In this document: piece after piece, positions 1 to 10,770 of the stretch
Position numbering within the stretch: the stretch's first letter is position 1
How the letters are laid out: every line of letters starts with the position of its first letter
Source of the DNA: Triticum aestivum
Lineage: Eukaryota; Streptophyta; Magnoliopsida; Poales; Poaceae
Length of the DNA stretch: 64,000 nt
Reading direction: 5' to 3'
Assembly: GCF_018294505.1 (NCBI RefSeq)
Contig: NC_057811.1
Coordinates: 24,990,197-25,054,196 of the forward strand
Notes under the pieces: generated by a model
Seen by the model: the letters and a program-made list of their open reading frames with translations, nothing else
Told to the model about the DNA's origin: nothing
Databases searched by the model: none
Position numbers and translations under genes: made by a program

Positions 1-2109
1 TGCTCCATGGATCCCCACCTCATCCAACCAGGAACTAGAGGCATCCGATCCTTCCCGAAGAGGGGAGAACACGATGGAACCGAACTAGCCAATTGCCGCT
101 GTCGCTCACACGCCGCCAGCGCCGGCCGCTCCCAATTCCTCTTCCGCAGCATCCCCACCACTCACTGCCACCTCCACCTCCTCCTTCCCCCTCCCGCCTG
201 TTATCTCCTCTCCCCCTACCCTGTCTCCTTCGATGCCGATGTCGACATGTACGCCGCCGGCGCCGTCTGTCCCCGAGGTCCGTGACACCTCTTCTGTCTC
301 CTTTGATGCAGAAGCCCCTCCGCCCGCCATCTCCCTCTATCGCATCTAATCTGCGTCGACATCGGCAAGTACGTCGGCATCGTCCGCCCCCTGATTCAGC
401 AACGGCTCTCATGCAGCAGCCCCGGCGCCCACCAGCTTCACCTCCTTCCCATCGACGCGCTCCACGTCTGTCCAATTCGAGTATGAGCTGCTCCTCAGGA
501 CCTCTGTCGTTTGCAACTGGAGCACTACCCACGAGCTCCACAGTCCAGACCCGCATCATCCTCCTTCCGTCTTGGAGATGGCAAGTCAAAAATTTCCGTT
601 ACTCAAAAGTTCAAATCCACACGCCTATCTCGAACTGTCTAGAAACCACTCATGTCATGTAGCCGCGCTGCTCAAACTACATCCCCAATAAGCCACATAA
701 TCTTTAGCTCGAACGGAGTGTGAGGAGGCGTGAGTCACTGTTATTCTCCATCTAATCTACTTTTTCAAGGACCATGGTTTGGGTGTGGAAGAATAGTAGA
801 ATCTTCTCTACTTCTCATGAACCCCTTGCTTCATCTCTATTATACAATCTTTTTCTGGCAGAAATCTGGTTGATGTTAAATAAGAAAGTGACAAGAGGTC
901 CAGTACAATTTTTATGTGCGTGTATGTACATTCTGTTTCTTTGCTTGGTACAAAATATATTGCAAGGGATGTTCCTTTTTGCTTCGTTTAAATATACTAC
1001 ATACCCTCTACAGACTCGGCTTATTTTCCTTTGTCTGAATATAACACAGACGAATTGTATGCAGTAGTTGTTGGAATTCAGTAATGTTCAGGCTTGTTCG
1101 AGTGTTAGTTTTCTTCAGAATTTCAGTGTTCCTTTTCTGAAGAAAGTTACAAAGGAACTTCTTGTGAATTTTGGTTGTTACTCGTTGAGATTGTATCCTC
1201 TATTTTCGTTTGCCTAGGTATATCTTCTGCGATTGTTCTGATGGAACGCCTCGCCTCTCAACATGATCCTCTGTTCACTTTTTTGGTATGGCTTTGGTTG
1301 TTTGAATAGCTTTGCTTTCAACTGTACGTGCTACATAAGGACTCAAATATGTCCTAATATTTTGGCCAACGAATTGAGCTTGATAGCTTTAAAACTTGCT
1401 GGCCAAGAGATAAGATCTTCTTGTTCAGGATGAGTCTATATATACAGCCATGTATGGCAGGTCCTCTGCATCAATCTCATCTGGTGTTCCTCCACATACA
1501 TCTGAAGCTTGGCATAGAGAGAGCTACGTTGGTGAGAACCTGTTGGTTCATCTCCTCTTGAGTGCACAACAGGAGATACGAGATCATTGTATCTTGGAGG
1601 AGAGCCGCCGTTTAACTCATGCACCATGGCGAGGGCGTGAATCTTCTTGAAGACGGCGCCTACCGGTGTGCCTTGATCCAGTCGAGCTGCTGCACCATGA
1701 TCTGCTGCGACCACATCTTCACCAACATACGACACCGACGACGTCAACAATAGTGGTTGTTTAATGTGTTTTTAGGCGAGCAGATTAATGAAGAGAAAAC
1801 CCCATAACTAAAATTGTTGGCATATATGTTTGAGCAAGCAGGGTATACTATGCTTGACAAATGATTTTATGGCCTGATATAGATGACTAATGTATATAAC
1901 TAATTAAGTTGAACTAGCTGAGTGAGTTATCTCTAGAATATTTCTTTTCTTCGTCGTAGCGCTGTAGGCAGATTCATTTTTCTTGTGCATATTTAGCAAA
2001 TCATTTTGTTAAACACTTCTACTTCATTCTTGTTTTTCCTGGAACCATTCATAATTGTGTGTTCGAACTATAGTATGTACGTTATTAGATATATTAGTTT
2101 CTGCCATTT
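1..2109. other. No recognisable gene; GC-rich then AT-rich sequence
   Basis: Bases 1-660 are GC-rich with open frames on both strands (for example 35-589 minus and 93-662 plus). Their translations are low-complexity runs of Arg, Gly, Pro and Ser with no domain I know, so I do not call them genes. Bases 660-2109 are AT-rich with only short open frames. The part near 1440-1750 has mixed composition and might be an old gene or transposon remnant. No tRNA, terminal repeat or long repeat was recognised here. Confidence 0.4.
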
Positions 2110-2123
2110 ATCTTCACAACTAG

Positions 2124-2640
2124 CCGAGATCAAGGTTTTTACCCGGATCTACTCAAAGAATCTCCATCAAAAACCGTGTGCACGGGCCACCACCAATCAT
2201 TGTCGGGGCTTGATGGTGCGGATCCAGCCGGCCGCCGCCTGGCCCGCTGCCGACACCACCACGGTGCCTAGCAGCCGGCGTCGTCAGGCCCACCGTGCTT
2301 GCCTGTAGTCGCGACCCTGAACCGCCAGCCCACCCAAGCCCATCTGGATCATGCGAGACCCAAGCTCCCGGCCACCACAACAGGGGCGCCTCCGCCGCAG
2401 GGAGGCTGTGCCTCCACTGTCACCACTGGCTCGCGCTCGCCACAGGGAAGCTGTGCCTCCGTCGGTCCACGCGTTGCCAACTGTCACGTGAGGGAGAAGG
2501 CCCTGCCGCCGCCGTCATCTCCCGGGCTTCGCCCGACGAGACCTCTGGCAGCGATAGGAGGGAGGGGGCGAGGGGTGGACGGGCCGGAGGCAGGCGGTGT
2601 GGTCGCCCTCCGTGTCGTCTAGGGTTGTGCTCGATGTGTG
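2124..2640 (-). repeat. GC-rich retroelement fragment related to 16974-17590
   Basis: This stretch shares order and many words with 16974-17590: the GCCGAGA start, a cccggatc block, tgtgcacggg, a gagagaaggccc-like block and a Gly/Arg-rich end. The second copy ends on the minus strand in an A-run, so I assign this one to the minus strand as well. No poly(A) end is visible here, so it is a fragment. The class (LINE-like or other non-LTR) is inference from the second copy. Confidence 0.5.
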
Positions 2641-2920
2641 TCTATTAGAAATTTAACATCACTTTGATCAATGTTGTCTCGGTACATTTTTATTATTCAT
2701 AAGAACATACAAGTTCTAACTATGTCTTAGTATATATACTTCTTTATTACCATAGCAACATAGAGGTTCATGACCATGTCTCGGTATGTAGTCTTTTTTA
2801 TGTACGGCATCTTACTAGTATGTATGAATGCATATCAGGGACTAAAAAACTGAAACCCACTTTGGAGCATGGTTTCAACAGATAAGTGAGGATGAACAGA
2901 GCAGTACCCAAAAACAAAGC

Positions 2921-2991
2921 TGCACCAGCCGGGAATCGAACCCGGGTCTGTACCGTGGCAGGGTACTATTCTACCACTAGACCACTGGTGC
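2921..2991 (-). tRNA. tRNA-Gly (anticodon GCC)
   Basis: Read on the minus strand this is a 71-nt tRNA. The acceptor 5' strand GCACCAG pairs with CTGGTGC, followed by the A discriminator at 2921. The D arm contains GTGGTAGAAT. The anticodon stem GTACC/GGTAC encloses the loop CTGCCAC, giving anticodon GCC. The T arm carries GGTTCGATTCC, the internal B box. There is no intron. A T-run (AAAAA on the plus strand, about 10 bp downstream of the 3' end) is a good Pol III terminator. A near-identical copy lies at 5807-5877, and each copy sits about 1.1-1.4 kb from a U3 snoRNA gene on the same strand. Confidence 0.97.
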
Positions 2992-3692
2992 CTTTGATTG
3001 GTTTTAACTCGAGGAAGCTCAACTAATTATTATTAATTCGACTGCCTCTTTGGTTGTAAGCTCAGCACAGCGATACAGTGCCGTGCAGCTCTTGCATCTT
3101 TGCTGACTGTCGTTTGCTCCATACTTACTTCCATTCTTTGTCCCTCTTCCCAATGAAATAGACAACTGTCAGACGGCCATACACATGAACATGCGCACGG
3201 CAGCATGATGGCATGCACCTCCACAGAACAGCAAAGATTGCTGCACCATCAATATGTTGCTGCAGACAAGTGTTCACATACTGAACGTGACTTTCCTCCG
3301 TTGATTCAGGCAACCTAGCAAAAAAAATCCTACATGCCCTGAATAATCTCCTGCTCGTTTCAAAATCATGTCCAAGATTAATGCCAGAGCAGTGCTAGGA
3401 GTACGTACTTACCAACTTCATGTAACGCGGATGTATGTAAAATAATTTGTGTCTGAAGAAATAGGTAGTCAGGCTATATGCGTGGACGAGTTCTTCAGAA
3501 AGCAGTGTCTGTTCCCATTTTCCTTCCTGAACATACTTGTTTAGTCACTAGTTCCGTGCCATCTTGGTCAATTTTCTCTCCCAGTTCAGTGGTGAAACAT
3601 CTCATTGCTACTGTCAATCTCAGTGGTGGCAATTTTCAGATGATCCATCCACTGAACTTGTAGTAAGGGAATTGCTAGCTGATTCTTGATTA

Positions 3693-3773
3693 CTCCCTCT
3701 GTAAACTAATATAAGAGCGTTTAGATCACTATTTTAGTAGTCTAAATGCTCTTATATTAGTTTACGGAGGGAG
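3693..3773. mobile_element. Stowaway-type MITE (Tc1/Mariner superfamily)
   Basis: An 81-bp element with near-perfect terminal inverted repeats starting CTCCCTC(T/C)GTAAACTAAT, flanked by a TA dinucleotide on each side (3691-3692 and 3774-3775). The two halves fold into a hairpin through ATAAGAGC(G/A)TTTAGA. It has no coding capacity, as is normal for the family. The paralogous site near 6690 has the same flanks with a single uninterrupted TA, so this copy inserted after the local duplication. Confidence 0.93.
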
Positions 3774-4017
3774 TACTTTGCACACGTGGATGCAGTGTGG
3801 CACGTCGTGTCAGATGAAGGCAGCAAATCGGCCTCGACGACAACCAAGCTAAGCATGTGATCCATGGACCGGTAAACTGTTGTATAAAGATTAAACCGTG
3901 AAGCAAAATCTTTTCAGCGATCGAGCTCTCAGAACAGGTGTAGATATATGTACGCACGTGGTCAGTTGGCTTCTGTTACCTTCGGTTTTCTTTGCAGTGA
4001 CCTGTACTAGTGCAGCT

Positions 4018-4022
4018 AAAAA
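4018..4022 (-). terminator. Nearest T-run downstream of U3 copy 1
   Basis: Five A residues on the plus strand (TTTTT on the minus strand) lie 58 nt beyond the 3' end of the U3 copy at 4080-4300. The other four copies have a T-run within about 11-20 nt. This copy therefore either makes a 3'-extended precursor or terminates poorly. Confidence 0.4.
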
Positions 4023-4079
4023 TAAGGTGCCAATCATACATAGTTTCAGATTTGTGATTAAGTAGAGAGATTTTGTGTA

Positions 4080-4300
4080 GTCTGTCAGACAACCTCTGAG
4101 CCACCCTGCGCTGGTGTGAAACCAGGCAGGAACGATCCTCTACAGCCGTCGGATGGCACCCATCAGGTGAATCCAGGCCGTTAATCACGCTCTGGCCTAG
4201 AGGTTAGAATGCATCAACCAGACTGAAGTGCTTGCCTCCTTATTGGTAAAGGATGCAGCGGTACGAGCCTATAGAACAGATCCTGTTCAAGTAAGGTCGT
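4080..4300 (-). ncRNA. U3 snoRNA gene, copy 1
   Basis: U3 is the box C/D RNA of the small-subunit processome; it guides early pre-rRNA cleavage in the nucleolus. This 221-nt copy starts ACGACCTTACTTGAACAGG and continues through GATCTGTTCTATAGGCTCG, the conserved 5' domain (GAC, A' and A boxes) of plant U3. Further on are TTGATGCA (C'-like), GAGCGTGATTAACGG (box B/C region) and the 3' end GTCTGACAGAC with box D CTGA. The promoter at 4324-4366 has the Pol III spacing of plant U3. Oddities: one base of the upstream element differs from the other copies, and the nearest T-run is 58 nt away. It is the first of five complete copies, all on this strand. It may be less active than the others. Confidence 0.94.
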
Positions 4301-4323
4301 GTCTCAACCAGCAGCACCTCGCC

Positions 4324-4366
4324 TTATAAAGTGGTTTAGGGTCGCCTAAACTGGCCAGGTGGGACT
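4324..4366 (-). promoter_or_regulatory. Pol III promoter (TATA + USE) of U3 copy 1
   Basis: On the minus strand the upstream sequence element AGTCCCACCTGG (4355-4366) is followed 24 bp later by TTTATAA (4324-4330), which is 24 bp from the RNA 5' end. A 24-bp USE-TATA gap is the known Pol III class in plants; Pol II snRNA genes have about 10 bp more. The last bases are GG, where the other four copies have CG. AGCCCG and GGCCCA at 4461-4471 resemble the monocot-specific promoter element RGCCCR. Confidence 0.9.
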
Positions 4367-5806
4367 AATTAGGGAGCAGGCATGCAGTGCTGCGCTTCCT
4401 GGGGCAGAGAGCATGGAAGAAGGGTCCGTGGCCCATGTAGCTGGGCACGAGAATGAGCAAAGCCCGGCCCATCAGAGAAACGTTCAGCTGTGGAGATTTT
4501 GATAGTTTTTTGTTTTCTTTAGCTTTTAGGCCGAATGAAATTTCAGTGGGCCATTACAAAAGTAGCAGACACATTGCCAGGTTAGAGAGAAGAGGAAAAG
4601 AAAAATGCAAGAACAAAACTGAGAGAAAAACAGGCGTGTTGTATAACTTTGAAACATGACAGACAGAACATACACTAGTCTGTTGAAGTACATTTGTTCC
4701 ATTTACATCCTTTGCTGGCCCAGCTGTTCAAAAGTACTACAGCAGGAAAACTACTTGATGCAACTTACATTCGGCGACGCTCACGTCGTCCCCTACATGG
4801 AGCACGGCGATCCTAGGCACCCGGGCCGGCAAGCCGAAACAAGATCTCTCTGAAACAGGATCAGTTCATCGCGCCTGGGCAGGCTGGCAGAGCATTCTCG
4901 TGAAGGAAGCTTGCAGTAGCACCTTCAGCTCACCTGGTTGGCTGGTTCATCGGGCACACCGACGACCTGATCGAGAGCAGAATGTCATCAGGGCCATGCC
5001 TAATAATGAACACAAAGCAAGTTTGTGCGTCTGTATTTAATGGTGGCTCCCAAACACCACTAATACAACAGGCGTCGATCTATCAACATTCTTTTCTTCT
5101 TCTTTTTCTACAAGGAGTCAATCCTCTCGGTGGCTAACTGGGTACATAATTACTCTATAAAATGTGGAATCCTTTGGTTGTCGAATGAAATGTGGAACCA
5201 GGAAGCAGCTAACCACTCAGAATCTGAACCAGTAGCTAAAAGGTTTGTTTGGTTCAGCCTTCTGGACCAGATTCATGTACAGACAACCTTGAAGCAGAGC
5301 ACTCCTAATTATGGCCTGGCATTAAACTTGGATATGATTTTTCTTAGTAGTATAATGTTTCAAACTCTTAAGCAAGCAATTAATAAGCCTTGTTTTTTCG
5401 GAGAGCGGCACTTATTCTTGTCACCTGGATCACTAGGTTTTTACCATGCCACCTGTGGTAGGCAAACCGCCGACTGTTTACTCAAAGGTGCAGAGTTCCC
5501 ATCAAAAAAATTATCTGGCGCCACCCTCGATCGCGCGAGAGGGAGGCGCGCACACATGACCGCCGGCGATTGGCGACAGCGCGGCATGACGCAGCTTATG
5601 CTTGATGCGCAGCAACTGAATTGCTATGGATGAATGCATAAGAGGGACCAAAAAGACTGAAACCCACTTTGGAGCATGGTTTCAACCCATAAGCGAGGAT
5701 GAGCAGAGGCAGTACCAAAAACAGGATCAGCAGTAAGGAATAATTGATTTGCAAGTATGTGTATGCTAGTTATAACTAGCAACCTCGAAAACTAAAAAAG
5801 AAAAGA
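4367..5806. repeat. Upstream flank of U3 copy 1 and start of the second tRNA/U3 module
   Basis: No credible gene. The stretch contains blocks found upstream of every U3 copy: a gtggcccatgtag block (4430), a cagctgtg block (4486), a block ending in gaaaaatgcaagaacaaaact (4600) and a cctaatgaa/gtgcgtctgt block (5000-5060). From about 5640 the sequence repeats what precedes the first tRNA-Gly (gaaacccactttggagcatg, also at 2855), which marks the start of the second module. The open frame 5130-5633 translates to a protein with no recognisable domain and is not called. Confidence 0.65.
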
Positions 5807-5877
5807 TGCACCAGCCGGGAATCGAACCCGGGTCTGTACCGTGGCAGGGTACTATTCTACCACTAGACCACTGGTGC
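5807..5877 (-). tRNA. tRNA-Gly (anticodon GCC), second copy
   Basis: Identical over the 71 nt to the gene at 2921-2991: acceptor GCACCAG, anticodon loop CTGCCAC, T arm GGTTCGATTCC and A discriminator at 5807. Downstream on the minus strand is CTTTTCTTTTTT, a strong Pol III terminator. The flank to its left carries about 65 extra bases compared with copy 1. The U3 gene at 7297-7515 is the next gene to the right on the same strand, so tRNA-Gly and U3 were duplicated together. Confidence 0.97.
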
Positions 5878-7296
5878 CTTTGATTTGTTTTTCCTCCAGG
5901 GGTCTATACTAACCGTGACTTTATTCGACTGACTCTTTGGTTGTAAGCTTGGCACAGCGATACGGCACCATGTGTCCCGCTCCGGGTGTTGCCATTCATG
6001 TAATACTACTCTGCTGGGACTATCTATACACAATTTTCTTCTTCAACATACTACTTCGGTAGGCAAACCACCTGATGTTTTCTCAAAGACCATGGTGCAG
6101 AGTTCCTGTCAAATTTATTTATCTGACTACTACTACTAATTAACAGACAGACTGAATATACATATGAAACAACTCCTTTCTCCCATCTTACTCATGTGTC
6201 ATGTGTGGTCCTCAGACAGTAGAAGCAAGGGATCACCTCTGTTTCAGCTGACAGTTTGCTAAGTGCTCCTAGTACTGCTCTGGCATTAATCCGGGACATG
6301 ATTCTGTGGATAATGTTTCAGACTCTTCTTCAAAGGATTAATCTGCAGATGCAGGAAAGTGTTGAAAGGTGAGCTCTACCTAGTCTTCCATAGAGCATTT
6401 GGCTTACCAACGTGATGTAACACAGATGTATGTAAAATGATTTGTGTCTGAAGCAATAGGTATTCAACTCCTATATACAAAGACGAGTTCTGCAGAAATC
6501 AGTCTCCGTACCCATTTTCCTCCCTGAACATACTTGTTCAGCCACTAGTTCCTTGCTACCTTGGTCAGTTTTCTGACTTTCTCTCCCTGTTCAGTAGTGA
6601 AACATCTCATTGCTACTCTCACTCTCAGCAGTGGCAAATTTCAGATGATCATCCACTGGACTTGTAGTAAGAGAATCGCTAGCTGAATCTTGATTACTTT
6701 GCACGCGTGTGGGATGCAGTGTGGCACGTCGTGTCGGATGAAGGCGCCGAATCGCAAATCGGCCTCGATGACAAAACAAGCCAAGCATGTGATGTATGGA
6801 CCGGTAGGTGTTGTATAAAAGCTTGAGCCGTAAAGCAAAATCTTTCAGTGATCGAGCTCCTGGAACAGGTGTAGGTATGTGTATGGATCATGCATGTGGA
6901 CAGTGGGCTTGTGTTACCTTCAAATATTTTTGCAGTGACTACTGACTAGTACTAGTGCAGCTGAAAATAAAGTGGTTCCATCTTATCTTACTGCCACTAC
7001 TAATAGTCTAATACTATACTGTGAACTGAACCATACATAGTTTCAGATGTGTGATTAAGGAGGGGGGTTTGTTGGTTAAACAAGTTCAAAAGAGATGAAA
7101 ATGTACTGTGATTAAGGAGGGAGATTTGTTGGTTAAACAAGTTTCAAAAGAGATGAAAATGTACCTGCATGTTTCAAAAGAGATGAAAATGTACCTGCAT
7201 TCCAGATCCATTGTAGAACTGAATCATGCATAGCTTTCAAGAGGATCGGTTGCCACAAGGTAAAAAGTGTTGCAAAAAACTAAAAAGTTTTGGGTA
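5878..7296. repeat. tRNA-U3 spacer, paralogue of 2992-4079
   Basis: This spacer repeats 2992-4079 in the same order: the ctgactctttggttgtaagc block after the tRNA, the block before 3480 (tgtgtctgaagcaataggta), the ctcccagttcagtggtgaaac-like block and the gatgaaggc block at 6737. It lacks the Stowaway MITE found at 3693-3773. It holds no convincing gene; the overlapping 65-aa minus frames at 6591-6891 are shadows of the same repeat. Confidence 0.75.
7051..7200. repeat. Short imperfect tandem repeat
   Basis: Two copies of a unit of about 62 bp (gtgattaaggagg through gagatgaaaatgtac), followed by a third shorter copy of its tail, which carries caaaagagatgaaaatgtac. It is present only in this spacer, not in the paralogous spacer near 4060, so it arose after duplication. 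No function is apparent. Confidence 0.8.
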
Positions 7297-7515
7297 GTCT
7301 GTCAGACAACCTCTGAGCCACCCTGCACCGATGTTAACTGGACAGGAACGATCCTCTACAGCCGTCGGATGGCACCCATCAGGTGATCCTGGCCGTTAAT
7401 CACGCTCTGGCCCAGAGGTCAGATTGCATCAACCAGACATGAGTGCTTGCCTCCTTATTGGTAAAGGATGCAGCGGTACGAGCCTATAGAACAGATCCTG
7501 TTCAAGTAAGGTCGT
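7297..7515 (-). ncRNA. U3 snoRNA gene, copy 2
   Basis: A 219-nt U3 gene with the full conserved 5' domain (ACGACCTTACTTGAACAGG), the TTGATGCA motif, GAGCGTGATTAACGG and the terminal GTCTGACAGAC. The promoter at 7539-7581 keeps the canonical element. The 3' end is followed within 20 nt by CTTTTTAG and then TTTTTT, so termination should be normal. Compared with copy 1 it differs mainly in the variable region near 7320-7345. Together with the tRNA-Gly at 5807 it forms the second module. Confidence 0.95.
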
Positions 7516-7538
7516 GCTACACATAGCTGTGCCTCGCC

Positions 7539-7581
7539 TTATAAACTGGTTTAGGGTCGCCTAAACTAGCGAGGTGGGACT
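7539..7581 (-). promoter_or_regulatory. Pol III promoter (TATA + USE) of U3 copy 2
   Basis: AGTCCCACCTCG (7570-7581), a 24-bp spacer, TTTATAA (7539-7545), then 24 bp to the RNA start at 7515. The TCCCACCTCG core is within one base of the plant USE consensus RTCCCACATCG. Confidence 0.93.
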
Positions 7582-9221
7582 AATTGAAGCGGCATCCAGT
7601 AGCGCCTACTCACTCCTCAGCGAGAGGCTGAGCGTGCGAGCCTGGAACTGGAGGCACACAAGGGTCATGGCCCAGTAGTAGTTGGGCAAGAGAATGGTCA
7701 GAGCCCAGCCCATCTGAGGAATGTATTTCTTGCCCTTTTCTTTCATTGCCTTTTCATTCTGGTTACGTCAGCTGTGCCGATTTAATATGTACAATTATTC
7801 TGAACAATGCTGAATTCTAACTTGTTCTCATTCATGGCAGCTGTTTTTTTCCCTTATCTTTTCCTAAATTAAATTACAGCCGGTCATTACAGAAGTAGCA
7901 AGCACACTGCTTGGAGAGGAGATTTTTTTTCCTTTTTTTGCAACAGGTAAGAACGAAACCGGAGAGAAAAATGGGTGTGGTTTAAGTACTTTGCAGAACA
8001 TCACAGAACATATATATGGATTTTTTTTGTAACAATATTGTTCTTCTCCATGAGTTGAGTAACAGAATAGATTTTGCACTGATTGGTTTTCCAGTACATG
8101 ATCGATCATGGACATATGCATGAAGATATATATGGACGAATGCATATATGGGTTGGGCTCCGGGTCCATCTAGACATGCAAAAACTGCCAGCCTGAAACT
8201 TAGTCTTATTATACAAACTGAAGTAGAACGGGTTAATTATCTTGATTTCTCGGCATATATCTATCTAGAAAAAAGGAATTGATCTCACACTCTGACAGCT
8301 AGCATCAGTCAGTCGCTACAATCACATCAGCGCAGGCAACAGAGCGCTCTCCTGAAGGAAGTTATAGCACCTTGAGCTTGCATGGTTCATCGGGCAATGA
8401 CAAACGTCAACTTTAATGGTTCAGCTTGAATGTGAAGCAAGTGTGTGCATCTGTACAGGTGGCTCCCAAACACCGCTGACACAACATGCGTCGATCGGTC
8501 CGTCGACAAGGGACCCGGCTCTATTCTTCTTCTGCAGAGTGTGTGTGCGTGCTTCAAGTTATACCTGAAAAGCAGAATACAAAAGACAGTGAAAAATGGT
8601 ACAGACAATCAGGCTCAGCCCTAGAACAACACACTGAGGAATCACAATTGTTGCATGTTTTGGCTAGAACAAGATTTATTTTATTTAATCACATCATCAT
8701 CCTTTTGGTTGCCCGGACTGTTCTCCTTTTGTGTGGGATCCTCTTTTATCGATGTTACCGCATTTTATAGCTGTTAATTAATGGAGATACTGTTGTATTA
8801 ACAAGCCTTCTTTTGGTGTATGATGTGTTGATGTTTGATAAAATATTCATAGACTCTTTCTTTCTCCCAATCAGCGGAGACATTCTATATATGGAGAAAA
8901 GTAAGCAATTAGAATTACCATGCTTTCAAAATATTTCTGGACTCTGCATAATGCTGATGCTGCTGTCCATACGCACCGCACAGCAGGGGGAACAAGGGGT
9001 TCCACCGGATCACGCACAGCAGGTACGAGCCCGGGATGCCGGCCTGAACTCGTGCATTTGCTGCAACAAGCTTGGAAGAATACACGCCGTCATGTCCATA
9101 GTGGCCTTATTCGTTCCCGGCAGTGGCCTGAGTTGTTCCTCTTTGTTCTATAGAATCCTCATTTATCTACAAAGATAGTACTCACTCTGGGCAGTGGAGA
9201 TCTCTCGGATATTATTTCCAA
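7582..9221. repeat. Upstream flank of U3 copy 2
   Basis: Duplicated module sequence without a credible gene. The gagaatggtcagagcccagcc block (7690), the aagaacgaaaccggagagaaa block (7950), the gatctcacactctgacagct block (8281) and the agtgaaaaatggtacagac block (8590) all recur in the same order upstream of the U3 genes at 15240, 23832 and, in part, 26578. The plus frames at 8486-8770 and 8813-9178 show no known domain. The end of this stretch (ttgcctctgtcggagcag) is the left edge of the 772-bp array. Confidence 0.65.
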
Positions 9222-9838
9222 TTGCCTCTGTCGGAGCAGCGAGCAGGCCTACTCCCAGTTCATTGATCTCCAGCTCTTCGCTAATTCAGTAATTCTGTAC
9301 TACTGATGATGACAGAGCACGATCTGTGGACATATCAACTGAATTTTATTCACCTGGATACTTTCCTACCTCGCAGGCATATGAAATTCTGTACTCTTGC
9401 AGTCATGAAATCCCTCCTGTTAGATGAAAAAAAAGCAAATCTTGCTGTCAAAGGAAGCATCATTTTCAGTGGCCACCACTAAGAGACTGACTGAATACAA
9501 GAGCAATCTTACTCATGTGCCATTTGTGGTCTTCAGACAGTTGAAACAAGGGTTCACCTCTGTTTCAATTGGCAGTTTGCAAAGTCATCCTAGTAAGTGA
9601 AACAAGGGTTCACCTCTGTGTCTGATATCATCCATTCATGGATTTCACTCTGTACTTGAAGCTGCCTAGGGTAATTAGCACTAACTGAATCTACTTTGCA
9701 GATGATGTACAGATCACATTGCCAAAAGGAGTTCGGAAGAAAGGAAAAAATGGTAACTAACACTAACTTAATCTATTTTTGTAGCTGATGCCATATTGCC
9801 AAAAGGAGCTGGGAGAAAATGCAAAAAGGAATGTTTTT

Positions 9839-9999
9839 GTCTGTCAGACAACCTCTCTAGGCCATCCTGTAGAGGCAGAAGCCTATCCAGGAACGATCCT
9901 CCACAGCCATCGGATAACACCCATCAGGAGAATCCTAGCCGTTAATCACGCTCTGGCCTAGAGGTTAGAATGCATCAACCAGACTGAAGTGCTTGCCTC
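9839..9999 (-). pseudogene. 5'-truncated U3 snoRNA, array unit 1
   Basis: Holds the 3' 161 nt of U3 from the GCAAGCACTTCAGTCTGG region to GTCTGACAGAC, followed by a T-run. The first ~62 nt, including the pre-rRNA pairing boxes, and the promoter are gone; at ttgcctc the sequence jumps into the next unit. It cannot be transcribed from its own promoter. Confidence 0.93.
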
Positions 10000-10609
10000 T
10001 GTCGGAGCAGCGAGCAGGCCTACTCCCAGTTCATTGATCTCCAGCTCTTCGCTAATTCAGTAATTCTGTACTACTGATGATGACAGAGCACGATCTGTGG
10101 ACATATCAACTGAATTTTATTCACCTGGATACTTTCCTACCTCGCAGGCATATGAAATTCTGTACTCTTGCAGTCATGAAATCCCTCCTGTTAAATGAAA
10201 AAAAAGCAAATCTTGCTGTCAAAGGAAGCATCATTTTCAGTGGCCACCACTAAGAGACTGACTGAATACAAGAGCAATCTTACTCATGTGCCATTTGTGG
10301 TCTTCAGACAGTTGAAACAAGGGTTCACCTCTGTTTCAATTGGCAGTTTGCAAAGTCATCCTAGTAAGTGAAACAAGGGTTCACCTCTGTGTCTGATATC
10401 ATCCATTCATGGATTTCACTCTGTACTTGAAGCTACCTAGGGTAATTAGCACTAACTGAATCTACTTTGCAGATGATGTACAGGTCACATTGCCAAAAGG
10501 AGTTCGGAAGAAAGGAAAAAATGGTAACTAACACTAACTTAATCTATTTTTGTAGCTGATGCCATATTGCCAAAAGGAGCTGGGAGAAAATGCAAAAAGG
10601 AATGTTTTT

Positions 10610-10770
10610 GTCTGTCAGACAACCTCTCTAGGCCATCCTGTAGAGGCAGAAGCCTATCCAGGAACGATCCTCCACAGCCATCGGATAACACCCATCAGGA
10701 GAATCCTAGCCGTTAATCACGCTCTGGCCTAGAGGTTAGAATGCATCAACCAGACTGAAGTGCTTGCCTC
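10610..10770 (-). pseudogene. 5'-truncated U3 snoRNA, array unit 2
   Basis: Same break and same content as the relic in unit 1: B/C region, terminal GTCTGACAGAC and T-run kept, 5' domain and promoter lost. Confidence 0.93.

Noticed and set aside
35..662. 184-aa minus and 189-aa plus frames at the left end
   Set aside because: Overlapping frames in GC-rich sequence with low-complexity translations and no known domain.
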